Of a stretch of 64,000 nt of DNA, positions 24,746 to 35,737 are shown one piece after another. Every line of letters begins with the position of its first letter. Position 1 is the first letter of the stretch. The notes below the pieces were generated by a model, which saw only the letters and a program-made list of their open reading frames with translations, had not been told where the DNA came from and did not search any database. Source of the stretch: Diphasiastrum complanatum (Eukaryota > Streptophyta > Lycopodiopsida > Lycopodiales > Lycopodiaceae); assembly GCA_029204225.1 (NCBI GenBank), contig CM055102.1, positions 4,231,947-4,295,946 on the forward strand, given 5' to 3'. The position numbers and the translations under genes are program-made.

Positions 24746-25845
24746 TGTTGGGTTTATCTACTCTACTTTCCAAATCCTATGTCAATCTGCCTCCATTCAT
24801 GCTGCTGCATTTTTACTCATGTTGTCGCACAGTTTGCATATTTGAACTGATTGTCACTACAGTCTGCATTTTTACTCGAGAATTTTCACAGGCGAAAAAC
24901 GCGACACTGTCGCTTTTTTACCTTCGGGCCACCCTGAGCAACCAAGTGTTTGCGACACTTCCTAAAAAGCGACAGTCTGCATAAATACGAGCAAATTTGA
25001 ACGGGCAAAAAAAAAAATACAAAAGGCGACACTGTGTTTTTACACGTAATTTATGACAAGCGAAAAAGGCGACACTGCCCTACAAATGTCGAAGGTGTCC
25101 TACAAATGCCAAAGGTGCCCTTAAAGGAAAGCAAAGGTACCTTTTTGAGGCATTTGTCAGAGTGTCGCGTTTTTCGCATTTTAATCAACGTTAATTTTAG
25201 CGAAGTCCAACGTCGCGGCCTCCTCACGCTCGTTTCATGCACTACGCGATTAGATTTGACAACAACAACAACCACTCACGATCTCCTATAGACAGCACAA
25301 CTTCATTTTTGTACCTTCTTCATCTGCACACATGTAGAAACTATGTATATATTAAATACCATTTGCATATTCAAATAAGAGAATAGACAACAGAAGATAG
25401 AACGAAACATCACTTGTAATCAGGGACAGACATTGTAGATGCCTTTGTGCATTGATCCTTTCTTCCAGATGTATTGTCAGTAATAGGTTCATCACCTTTA
25501 CAGATTGTGATTAGCTTTGTGCAGCATGCAGTTACGTTCGCTATTGTTTTGTGCTCACACGCATTATTGACTTGTCTATTTCGTTATACTTAATCTGATC
25601 ACAACTCTGCAATGCTTTTCTATGTTCTGTCTGGCTTTCTAATTGCTTAGTCTGGTTGTCTGCTTTTCGCGACTAATTCGCAACTGATTATTAGTCTAGC
25701 TCTTCACGACTAATAATTTGCCTAGCTCTTCTCGACAAATTATTTGTCTGATGTTTTGATGCTTAATGTTTGGCTATGTAATCAGATCGAACGTGATTTC
25801 TATCACTAATGTTTTGTTCAAAACTGATAGGCGTAGTCATGCTTT
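24746..25845 (+). repeat. Copia LTR fragment (Copia-G family), plus strand
   Basis: It begins TGTTGGGTTTATCTACTC and matches the reverse complement of the complete Copia-G LTR at 51306-52533 from its start through GATAGGCGTAGTCATGCTT. After that the two diverge, so the 3' tip of the LTR is missing here. The fragment contains several GCGACACT motifs near 24898-25070. It abuts the leader of Gypsy-1. Confidence 0.75.
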
Positions 25846-26420
25846 AGGACTCGCCATCAATGATTTATAGCTCGCCATCTGTTTATTTTTATTTTTTGTT
25901 TTTTGTTTATCAACTTTACTCGGCTGAGGCGTGTACTCATACTGATCTATGTTCCTAGCGACTGGTGAGTTATAATTTTATTACTCACCATCAGAGCCAT
26001 TACTCACCAGTTATTACTCGTCATCAGTTCCTCATTACTCGCCATCTTCACAGATTGTTCTGATCATCATCTTTAGCAAGTTGACAGCTCGGCAAGTTAT
26101 AATCCTATTACACGCGCCTGCTATTACTCACCCAATATAACTCGCCATCAGAGAAATTCTAGAATTTTTCTTGATCTTTTTACAGTCAGAACACGTATGT
26201 ATTTTAATTTTTCCGACTACCTTTTGGATTCGCAATTACACCGCTTCGCATCTATCCATCCAACTTTTGTTTTGATCCCGATGCAATCTTGATCTGAGAT
26301 TCATCATTGCATCGGTTAGATCCCTTATCAGATCTAGCATCTAATTACCAATACACCGAAAGATCAAAAACATCAAAAAGATGAAAATACTAAAAACAGC
26401 CCTATTTCTCGTTTTATTGT
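25846..26420 (+). other. Gypsy-1 leader with ACTCGCCATC repeats
   Basis: Non-coding stretch between the LTR fragment and the Gypsy-1 gag start. About eight copies or near-copies of ACTCGCCATCA (also ACTCACCATCA and ACTCGTCATCA) occur between 25849 and 26155. No canonical PBS was seen. It may be part of a gypsy LTR or leader. Confidence 0.5.
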
Positions 26421-27490
26421 ATGCATCTGAGATCCGGAAGGAGGTTATCCACCTTGAATCTCTTTAAGCTCGAAGAATTTATCAACCTTCCCATCGAAAT
26501 ATTATCTGAACTAGTTGACGTAGATCCACCACCGATGGACAATCCTAGGCCATTTGTGCCTCATGCAGTCCATAATTTTTCCAAAATCGACCTTCTAAGG
26601 TTTGATGACAAGGGAGATCTGCGACGATTTCTACAGATCTACACCCAAACGTGTAGAGCCTATGGAGACGACAGCCCGCAAGAGTTATTAAGATACTTCA
26701 ATTTGTGCTTAACTGATACTGCTAAAGATTGGTATTTCAATCTCGAGCAGAACGAACGTGATGATTGGAATATATTACTGGCTAAATTCATCACAAGATT
26801 CAAAACCACCCGCTTTCTTTCCGATCCATTCTTGCAATTAGTCCGAATCTGTATGGATAAGAAGAACGAGTCCCTACGCAATTACATTGAGCGGATCAAG
26901 AGATTGCACAGAGGATGCGAACTTGATAGTGTCCCAGACCATAGTGTCTGAACATGGTTCATGGCAAGACTATACAAGAGAATCAGACAACAAATGAAGC
27001 GAAGAGACAAATACGCGTCTTTCCAAGCAGCCTGTGCCGATGCCATCAAGAGAGTCGACGATAGTGAGAGCACTAGTTCAGACTCTAATAACTCTGACCA
27101 GGAACGAAGATGCAGAAAAGAACGAAGAGCCAAACATAAGGATAAGCTGCACGATGACGCTTCCGCCTCTACTACCATTAGCGCCGATACCATCATATCT
27201 GCCATGGAGAGGCTACGAACACAAAGCAATGAGCAGATCAAAAAGCTCAAGACGGACCTTACTGCGGCTGTAGACCAAAAGCTGGAAGGCATGCAACCAG
27301 GCCCTACCCACGCCTATCCGAGGAGAGAATCCACCTGATGTCTAGACTGCCAAGACAACTATACCGAAAATGAATGCCCTCAGTTGAGACAGAGGTTAGA
27401 GCGACCTGCCCGATATTGTCATATTTGCAAAATGAGCAATCACGATACAAATGAATGTCACTATAATCTCAGAAACCAAGCAGCCTGACC
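26421..27490 (+). pseudogene. Gypsy-1 gag, nearly intact capsid, broken after it
   Basis: A frame from ATG at 26421 (MHLRSGRRLS) encodes a retrotransposon gag capsid (DDKGDLRRFLQIYTQTCR, then LCLTDTAKDWYFNLEQNERD) to a stop at 26949-26951 after about 176 codons; the frame resumes at 26961 with MARLYKRIRQQMKRRDKYAS. A coiled, charged region follows to a stop at 27336-27338. Beyond it come two zinc knuckles: CLDCQDNYTENEC, with Tyr in the His position of a CX2CX3HX4C spacing, and canonical CHICKMSNHDTNEC. No integrase or RT follows. Confidence 0.85.
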
Positions 27491-27599
27491 AACACCAACA
27501 AATCCTATCCCGTTGGCGCAACGCCAAGGTGCTCTACTCCAACCGCCGCCTAGACTGACGTTACCTCCCATTCCTCCTAGAACCCAAGGTTTAGTAGTA

Positions 27600-29167
27600 C
27601 GAAATCCACAAACAGTTGCTCAACAGTTGAGAACATGGTCAAAGTGATTGAAGAACCCTACTACCTTGGAGAGAAAGCGCATGAATCTATTCCAATGCAT
27701 TTCATAGATGGAAAGAACGGAGACTTAGTGCCTATCTACACCAATCAGCTTAGAGGTACCGGATTCAGAACTCTCATCAAGTGTTGTGGTTGATGAGTGT
27801 GGTGCCCAAGGCATCTATGATGCCAGTATTCATCCAGACGAGAGCCCAGAAGAGAGAAAAAAGAGAGCCATCCAAGTCTGTTACCACTGGTCCTGCTAGC
27901 GGATCTTCAGGAACTTTATACGTAGGAGAATACCCTGACCCCACAGTTGAGCAAGGTAACTTTAGGAGAATGAAAGAGTGGGTGAAAGAAGTCCAAGCCC
28001 TAGATCAGACTAGAGAAGCAGCCCGAGAGCATAAACAACATTAGCTTGACGACGCTAACGATCAACAGCCCACCACTTCTCCTCGCTCCCTAGTGAATCC
28101 TAGGTTATTGCAGTTCATTCATGAGACGAGACAAAATGCAAATGAGCATTTTGGTTTCAAAGTCCCTTTCCATAGCAAGGAAAAAGAAAAAGACCACACC
28201 GCTGTCCTAGTCGATCTGTTGAGAAGTGATGTTAGAATGCCCTTAGGCACCTTACTCAAGACGCATCCGACCCTCTGGAAAGGATTGAAGACTTATATAG
28301 ATGGACCAGATAGTGAAAAACCAGAAGTGCACCCTACAAATTTGGTGCCAGATGCAAAAATAGAGAGATCGCAACTAGTTCACCAAGTAGGTGTGCATTG
28401 GGAGAAGGATGCCAAACACGTGACAATCCCAATCACACATCGTGTATTTCCAAAAGAATCAGCCATAGTCGATGGAGGATCCGGAGTGTTCCTCCAAGCT
28501 TTATCACGAATGGGGTCTTACTCACATGGTAAGCGTTCCTTTTACAATCAAACTCGCTGACCAGTCTGGTGTTCATAGCCAATATGATGTGTATACCAAA
28601 GTAGTCAGAATTTGTTTTGTGCTAGATTTTGTAGTCTTGGACTTCCATGATGCTCCCCAATCCTATAGTGTCCTCCTGCTAGGTAGACCGTGGCTCCGAA
28701 CGTCACAAGCTCTTCATGACTGGGGACAACGAGCCATGGTTTCAAGCTTTGCTACTACAGTCCACTCTGATGAGAAAGGGAAGTCGATAGAGAAGGATCG
28801 TCATACATGATGATTCACAAACCGGTGTGGTAAACTGGACCGAGGCCCTAGCCACAATCGATTGTCTTCAATTTGATGTTTCGTCTGATGAGCAATCCCC
28901 CAAGCACAGGTCAATTGTTGACCCATTTTCTGATGAGGACTATATTCCGATCAAGAGATTAGAACAACCAGCAAAGAAATCTAGTGAGGGCCATCAAGAT
29001 TTTGTTTCACTTTTTATGATGAGCCTAGAGGCTATACCCAGGAACCATTGCAAGGAGTCTGCAATGAAAAAGAAATTGAAATTCTTCAGGTGTTCACCTT
29101 GGAAGAAGGGCGGGAAGCCGCTCCTCCTTTCTCTCACTCTCTTCTTCTCTCTCTTCATTTTTTAACC
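27600..29167 (+). pseudogene. Gypsy-1 protease region
   Basis: After a linker with YQLRG-like NQLRGTGFRTLIKC (near 27745) the frame shifts several times. The aspartic protease core is at about 28463-28740: SAIVDGGSGVFLQ, then in another frame VPFTIKLADQSGVHSQYDVY, and LLLGRPWLRTSQALHDWG. The active-site loop is Asp-Gly-Gly-Ser-Gly instead of the common Asp-Ser/Thr-Gly. Downstream, VNWTEALATIDCLQFDV matches the same position in Gypsy-3 (VNWNKALATIDC). The frame ends at 29165 without RT, RNase H or integrase. Confidence 0.8.
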
Positions 29168-29445
29168 AAAAAATCAAAATTTTAGGGGTAGATTAGCGTG
29201 ATTAGTGTTAGTTTTGCCGTTTGTGTGATTTTTTGTTTGTTTGCACTGTAGGGAGAGATTGTGTGGTGGGAGGTTCAGTTCCAAACACCCAATCCTTTCC
29301 CAAAACCCATAAAAATAAAAAAAATGTTCAAATCTTTTTTTGGCGAGAAAATTAGGCGGAAAACGGGTTAGAGGCCATAATTTTCAGATCTGTCCAAAGT
29401 AACGTTCGCAGACCTGGCAGTACCTTCTGTCACATCAGCAGAAGC
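29168..29445 (+). other. Gypsy-1 3' region, left part
   Basis: Non-coding sequence after the gag-protease frame, ending in AAAGTAACGTTCGCAGACC (near 29396) and then the GAAGC target site of Copia-C. The same sequence continues on the far side of Copia-C at 34953, so this was one uninterrupted 3' region before insertion. Confidence 0.7.
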
Positions 29446-30637
29446 TGATGAGAAAGAATGAATTGCACTCAAAAAATGCAAATTCTAGCCAAAACTCTAG
29501 TGACAAACTGATAAAACTAAATCACGAACGATTCGCAAAACTTTTTGCGACACTCAAATTATTTCTATTCAAGTTGGATCAATCAGGTTCTAAAATACAA
29601 TGAGATGAATTCTAAACAAAAACGAAACGAAGCGAAGCGAAACTTGCACTGACATTGATTCATGTTGGAAGCACAGATTGCGAAACAAAATGAAACAAAA
29701 TGAAGCGAAAGAATTTGCGACAAGATCAATCAAGCTCTGTAACGAGACGAGACAAAACGAAACGAAACAGGACGAAACAAAATGAAATGAGAACTAGGTG
29801 AGCTCTGAAATTGATTTATCCTTATAGCGAAGTGATCGCGAAGTGAAGCATAAAGCGAAAAGATTCACGAACAAAATCAGTTCGTCAAAAATTCAGATGT
29901 GATTGCTGGTCACTCTCTACTATATCACTCCTACAATCCTTCAGAGAGTAGTCAGACACTGCTGATCTACATTAACAAATTAATACAACATTCAACAATA
30001 TCAAACCAAGGTGCAGAATTAAATGAACAAGCGAATCAGACACACGAATAGTAGTAGACAAATTCACATTCAAAATCATACAATCGTATAGATTAATAAT
30101 GTGCACAACAGCTACAATATCATCTATTGATTTTTTTGATTCTTCAAGCATTGCATGACAAATCCGCGCAGTGCGTTTGCGTGAGAGAAATACAATTCTC
30201 TCATGAATTTGATTCTCACTTACTAGCGAACTTTTGGATCTACAGATCCTATTACAGAAATTGTCTTGCACACAGGCGGACTGTATTCTAAATATTTTCA
30301 TGTCTTCTTCTTGTCTTGGAATTATTGTAATATGCATCAAACAGAAAGTATATAGTTCGCGAAGAATTTCGTGTCGCGTCTTGTTACTTACAAATTAGAA
30401 AGATTAAACATTTAGAACTAATCGCGAATTACAAGAGTGGCAAATTAGCCACGATCTAGAACACTTTTGATGATGTCATGATATCAGATCGAATATCTGT
30501 ACCCCTTGGTACCTGCCTGATCTTCTTGGCTATTTGTGGTGCATGACTGATTTCGTGTCGTGTCATGTTGTCTTTTGTCAGAGGTTTAAAGTTGAAAGCT
30601 AGCAAAGCTTTGGCATTAGAAACAAAATCTTTCTTCA
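29446..30637 (-). repeat. Copia-C 3' LTR (1,192 bp)
   Basis: Begins TGATGAGAAAG and ends CTTTCTTCA on the plus strand, with TG...CA ends in both orientations. It matches 33774-34952 throughout. It contains dense AACGA/GCGAA pentamer-like runs near 29620-29790. Confidence 0.92.
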
Positions 30638-30683
30638 GCTCCCTCTCAAAGCATGATAGCTTGATGACTCCAAGACTGCTCCT

Positions 30684-31140
30684 CTATCTCTCGAATAGAC
30701 CTTTGTCTAGGGCCTTTGTGAAAATGTCAGCAACCATGTCTTTCGTTTCAATGAAGGTGGTCTGCAACATCTTCTTGTCAATCAGGTCCCTGATCAAGTG
30801 GTACTTGATCGCAATGTGTTTCGTCCTTGAGTGAAACACAAGGTCTTTCATCAGATGTATTGCAGATGTGTTGTCCATTTGCAAAACCAGAGGTTCGTTG
30901 TTTGTTTCGCCCAATTCGTCCAGGAACTGTTTGATCCAAATTATCTCGTTGGCCATCTTTGCTGCTGTGACATACTCTGCCTCGCAGGATGACTAAGCCA
31001 CAATGGTCTGCTTCTTGCTGACCCAGAGAATTGCCGCTCCTGACGCAATGGTGCATCTACCTGAGACACTTTTACAGTTGTCCTTGAGGGATGCCTAGCT
31101 AGCATCACTGTAGGAAATCATCTAGAATTCTGCATCATGA
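30684..31140 (-). pseudogene. Copia-C RNase H
   Basis: The C-terminal RNase H frame is clear (FVETK-like TFIETKDMVADIFTKALDKG, preceded by HSRTKHIAIKYHLIRDLID). Upstream toward 31140 the frame is shifted around a SCEAEYVTAAK-like segment and has a stop, since the minus frame at 30778-31056 reads out of phase. The catalytic residues are spread over broken frames. Confidence 0.8.
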
Positions 31141-31325
31141 CAATAACACAAACCATAATCTCTTGTTAATTGAAGATATTGCAAAATTCATTTTGCAATC
31201 TTCCAATGTGTCGAGCCTGGATTCATGCAAAATTGGCTCATCCTCAACACTGCATAAGCAATGTCAGGGCATGTGTTGTCTGCAACGTACATCAGCAATC
31301 CTATCAGTCTCCTGTAAGGTGTGAG

Positions 31326-32330
31326 CTACATCAATTCCCTCTCTTCTGCAGTCCTCGAACAATTTTTGTTCGTCAGCACCATTCCTCTAAGCATTGGAGT
31401 ATTCGCACCTTTGCAATTCAACATCCCAAAATCCTCTAGGATTTTCTGGGTGCATCTGGACTGATGAAGGTACAACTTACCTCCCTCATAGTCCGTGTCA
31501 ATTTGCAAGCCAAGGTAACACCTGGCTTCTCCCAGATCCACAATCTCGAAATGTTTCGAGATGTCATTCTTCACTTCAGCAATCAACTTCTCACTCTTGC
31601 AGAGTATCAGAGTGTCATCCACATACACAGCCACAATGACAATCTTCCCATTTGTAATTCTCACATACACATTAGAATCAGCCATCCATGGCTTGAATCC
31701 TAATGATTTAAGGCCTTGATCTTTCTTTTTGTGCCATTCTCGAGCTGACTGCTTCAGACCATAGATACTCCTATGCATTCTGCATGCATAATCAGGAAGT
31801 GAATTTGAGACATAACCTGGGGGTTGATCCATGTAGACCTCTTCGTCTAACTCACCATGCAAAAAGACTGTCTTCTTGTCTAGAATGTGGATCTTGAGGT
31901 CATAAGCAGCTACATATGCAAATAACAAACATAGGGACGAATGTTTCACAACAAGAGAGAAGGTTTCAGAATGATCAATACCATATCTCTGAGAGAATCC
32001 CTTTGCTACCAGTCTTGTCTTATATTTCGAGACGTCTCCATCTGGTCCATACTTGAGCTTGTAAACCCATTTGCATTTGACAGCCTTTCACTTATCTGGC
32101 TGCAACGTCCATACCTGGTTCTTCCTCATGGATTCCATCTCCTCGTTCATGGCTTCGATCCATTTGTCCTTCTCTAGACATTCAATTTCTTCCTCGAAAG
32201 TCTGTGGTTCGCCACTGATTCCATAGAACTCTTCTGATGTAGAAGCAGCGCTGCCTAGCACATATCTTGTTGGCGCTCTTCGTTGTCTTGTCGACCTTCT
32301 AGGAGATCCTCTTGTGACATCAATGCCTTT
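31326..32330 (-). pseudogene. Copia-C reverse transcriptase
   Basis: The RT palm is readable at 31326-31949: FLHGELDEEVYMDQPPGYV, YGLKQSAREW, and the intact YVDD box in VAVYVDDTLIL. Upstream the fingers region continues in another phase to the basic RRSTRQRRAPTRYV linker near 32260. A stop or shift at about 31950 separates the two. The catalytic box is preserved but the polyprotein frame is not. Confidence 0.85.
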
Positions 32331-32515
32331 GCCTTTGTCTGCTCTGCTAGGTCCGGAACCATCTTGGTTTACAGGTACTGTAGCAGAAGGCTGCCTCTTG
32401 AATCTTTTGTCTTCTGATTCGTCACGCGAATGCGAAGCGACTCAAAAATCTTCATTTTACGTCTTCTGCTCCCTCTGTCACTGGTGGCAGATCATATAGC
32501 TGTCTTTTCAGAACT

Positions 32516-32860
32516 TCATACCTCTGATTTATTCTGAATAAAATACACTCTAGCAAATTTACCATAATCGTCAATGAAGGTTATGTAATATTTCAAGCCT
32601 CCTACTGAGATCACATTGAAAGGCCCACAGATGTTTGAATGCACTAACTCTAGAATCTTAGTCATTCTGTAGGAGTCTTTGACAAATGGAGTGCAAGACA
32701 TCTTACCCTTCAGACATGCATAATAGGTGGTCAAATTGTTCGCATTCGAGATGCTGACCCCTATTATTGCTCCATGACGGCTTGTTTGATAAAGTGCCAT
32801 GTGTTCATATGGCATAGTCTCCTGTGCCATAGAGTGTCTGACGAGTCATCACGAGTCTAA
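32516..32860 (-). pseudogene. Copia-C GAG-pre-integrase and truncated integrase
   Basis: The frame shows LVHSNICGPFNV, then YYITFIDDYGKFARVYFIQN, the start of the integrase core, with Asn replacing the first catalytic Asp (HSN instead of HSD). At QNKSEV the sequence jumps to the linker before RT, so most of the core and the C-terminal region are deleted. Upstream lies a GAG-pre-integrase stretch (LWHRRLCHMN) with stops. Confidence 0.8.
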
Positions 32861-33661
32861 TGCACCTAATCTACAGGCAAGCGTACCTTCAAGTGATATA
32901 GATTACCTTTTCTTCTGCCTTGAGTGATCAGAGTATTGGTACTAGCATCAACAACGCTGCATGCTTTATCAAAAAATGTCATACGCATCCCTACATCAGT
33001 TATCTTTGCCATAGAAAGCAAGTCCTAGTACAGTGTAGGCACGAACAGAACGTCTTCGAGTCGTCTGTCTCTGCCATTCATGTTGAGCCACAATGAACCA
33101 ATACCGTTCACTTGGTGTTTGGATCAATCTCCAAGAACAACGAATCTTGATGGATCTGCACTTTGGAAATCAGACATAATTTGTCTTGATGTCACAAAGT
33201 GTGAGGTAGCTCCTGAGTCTAGGATCACCTCTTGTGTGTCAGGCGTTGACGCTGCACACACGTCTGCACAAATGTAGGCAGTTGAACAATTTCTATTCGA
33301 TCTCCCATTGCAAGTTCGTCAGCTGATCTTCCAGCATCATGATTTGACTGCGTGATTTTGTTTGAAATCTCGTGAGCAGTGTATCCCACATCTCCTTTGC
33401 CTTGGAGAGTGTAGCCAGGCCAAGTGTGAGACTATCCTCGATGGATGATAATAGCAAGGCTACTGCCTTGTCATTTTTCTCCCTCCATTCGCGTAGTTCT
33501 TTGCCTGATGTTGTAGGCATCTCCTCTGTGCCATCCACCCAGGGGAATAAACCTTCACTCTTTAGTATCAACGAGGTCTTAGCTTTCTAAGCTAGAAAGT
33601 TAGATTCTGCCGAATCCAGAACTGTATAGATCTTGGTTTGTATGCTGTTGATTGAAGCCAT
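32861..33661 (-). pseudogene. Copia-C gag and protease
   Basis: The gag start ATG is at 33661-33659 (MASINSIQTKIYTVLDSAEF), with a stop soon after and the UBN2-like region following (LLSSIEDSLTLGLATLSKAKE, where the alanine-rich spacing suits AKEMWDTL). The zinc knuckle is missing between this and the protease. The protease motif DSGATSHF lies near 33200 with the catalytic Asp kept, followed by a stop near 33130. Confidence 0.75.
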
Positions 33662-33759
33662 TGCTTCTGAATTTGTCTTTACTTGTTGATGCTTGACTGT
33701 TTGAATGCTTAGCCCCTTTGATCTGATAGCTTTTCGACTATGTCAGACTTTGACAAGGT

Positions 33760-33772
33760 GGCTCTGATACCA
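33760..33772 (-). other. Copia-C primer binding site
   Basis: On the minus strand this reads TGGTATCAGAGCC, the plant initiator tRNA-Met primer site common in copia elements. It is one base inside the 5' LTR, which begins at 33774. Confidence 0.9.
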
Positions 33773-33773
33773 C

Positions 33774-34952
33774 TGATGAGAAAGAATGAAATGCATTCAG
33801 AAAATGCAAATTCTAGCCAAAACTCTGGTGACAAACTGATAAAATCAAAACAAGAACGATTCGCGAAACTTTTCACGACACTCGAATTATTTCTGTTCGA
33901 GTCAGATCAGTCAGGCTCTGTAATACAACGAGACGAAACAAGATGAATTCTAAACGAAAACAAAACGAAGTGAAGTGAAGTGAAACTTGCACTGACATTG
34001 ATTCATGCTGGAAGCATAGATCGCAAAATTTAACAAAACGAAGCGAAAGAATTCGCTACAAGATCAATCAAGCTCTGTAACGAGACGAGACGAGCATGAA
34101 GAAACGAAATGAAACAAAAACTAGGTGAGCCTCTGAAATTGATTTATTCTTATATCCAAGTGATTGCAAAGCGAAGCGAAGCGCGAACGAAATTAGTTCT
34201 TCAAAAATTTAGATGTGATCGTTGGTCACTGTCCCTACAGTCCTTCAAAGAGTAGTCAGACACTGCTGATCTACGCTAACAAATTAATACATCATTTAAC
34301 AATATCAAACCAAGGTGCAAAATTAAATGAACAAGCGAATCAAACACATGAATAGTAGTAGACAAATTTACATTCAAGATCATACAATCATATAGATTAA
34401 TAATGTGCACAACAACTACAATATCATCTATTGATTTTTCTGATTCTTCAAGCACTGCATGAGAAATCCACGCAGTGCGTTGGCGTGAGAGAAATATAGT
34501 TCTCTCACGAATTCGAGTCTCGCTTACTAGCGACTTTTGGATCTACAGATCCTATTACAGAAATTGTCTCGCACACAGGCGGACTGTGTTCTAAATATTT
34601 TTGTGTCTTCTTCTTGTCTTGCTTACTAGCATTAGAATTATTGTAATATGCATCAAACAAAAAGTATATAGTTCGCGAACAATTTCGTGTCGCACTTGTA
34701 ACTTACAAATTAGAAAGATTAAACATCTAGAACTAATCGCGAATTACAAGAGTGGCAAATTAGCCACGATCTAGAACACTTTTGATAATGTCATGATATC
34801 AGATCAGATATCTGTACCCCTTGGTACTTGGCTGATCTTCTTGGCTGTTCGTGGGGCACGACTGATTTCGTGTCGCGTCGTGTCGTCTTTTGTCAAAGGT
34901 TCAAAATTGAAAGCTAGCAAAGCTTTGGCATTAGAAACAAAATCTTTCTTCA
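33774..34952 (-). repeat. Copia-C 5' LTR (1,179 bp)
   Basis: Partner of 29446-30637 with the same TGATGAG and CTTCA ends. Differences from the other copy are scattered substitutions and small indels, so the element is not very recent. It is followed by the GAAGC duplication. Confidence 0.92.
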
Positions 34953-34957
34953 GAAGC

Positions 34958-35402
34958 TACTGTACTTCCTAGAAGAAGTTAGTTCCAAGCCATTTTTTCA
35001 AAATAGTCAAAAAACAACCAAACAAATCTAAAATACCATAAAAATTTAAAAAATACTGAGAAGTAACCTTCGCAGAACTCTCTAAAGTTCCATCTTACTG
35101 ATACCAAGACATAGAGAAGTCTATGAGAGTTACCTTTCAGAGTAAGACCCTCTACAAAGGTTCCCAAGATCCAAAATAGGAAAATCTAAGGCAGAATCCT
35201 CGCAACAACAAAATTTCAAGTTTTTGTGAGAACTAACTTTCGCAGAAGCTTTTGAAGTTCCATCTCACTGAGACAAGGACACATAAGAGCCTGCGAAAGT
35301 TAGTTTGATTTATTGATTAATCTGTGAGCCAAAAAATGATTTTGAACCCTCGTAGACATCAATAATTCTTGCACCACTGAGAAGTAACCTTCGCAGACCA
35401 TC
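34958..35402 (+). repeat. Gypsy-1 3' region with tandem units of about 160 bp
   Basis: Three units begin near 35057, 35225 and 35379 with GAGAAGTAACCTTCGCAGA or a close variant, the first two followed by AAGTTCCATCTCACTGA-like sequence. A related phrase occurs at 29396, before the Copia-C insertion. Copia-D then interrupts the last unit at CCATT. No coding potential is seen. Confidence 0.7.
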
Positions 35403-35407
35403 CCATT

Positions 35408-35682
35408 ACTTAGAATTTGCTTTGCACAGGAACACAAATCATGCTACAAAGTAACACAGACAGAAAACACTCTCCACAACAAGCTCACATAGCAACTATA
35501 TTTCTCAAAATGAAATTACACTGTACATATAGTTGTTCGCTCAGGCAACCCATGCATGACCCAGGTTGCCGTTGGCGGGACACATGTCCCGTCGACTTGC
35601 CTCGTGATGAGGCCAACTGATCCTTGTCCACAGATAGGACCCACAGTACAGTAACACAGTGATTCTAACTTTAATTCTAACT
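35408..35682 (-). repeat. Copia-D 3' LTR (275 bp)
   Basis: In plus orientation it runs from ACTTAGAATTTGC to TTAATTCTAACT. It matches 38197-38471 along its full length with roughly 20 differences by eye. The adjacent CTCTCTCTCTTAAAG (plus strand) is the polypurine tract of the minus-strand element. Confidence 0.92.
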
Positions 35683-35737
35683 CTCTCTCTCTTAAAGTAG
35701 AGTCACTTTTTATATAGTCATATACATAGCTTTAAAG

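Larger units (their letters stand above)
29446..34952 (-). mobile_element. Copia-C, complete-ended Ty1/copia element, TSD GAAGC
   Basis: Two LTRs (29446-30637 and 33774-34952) flank an internal region of 3.1 kb read on the minus strand, and GAAGC occurs at 29441-29445 and 34953-34957. The PBS complementary to initiator tRNA-Met lies at 33760-33772, one base from the 5' LTR; a purine tract (GAGAGGGAGC) abuts the 3' LTR. Gag, protease, integrase start, RT and RNase H follow in copia order. All frames are interrupted, and the central integrase core is missing. It inserted into the 3' region of Gypsy-1. Confidence 0.93.

Noticed and set aside
24745-24984. Plus-strand frame in the LTR fragment
   Set aside because: It lies in LTR sequence that also exists as an inverted copy at 51.3-52.5 kb; no protein family resemblance.
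35417-35620. Plus-strand frame in the Copia-D LTR
   Set aside because: It is within a defined LTR and the equivalent stretch in the other LTR is not open in the same way.
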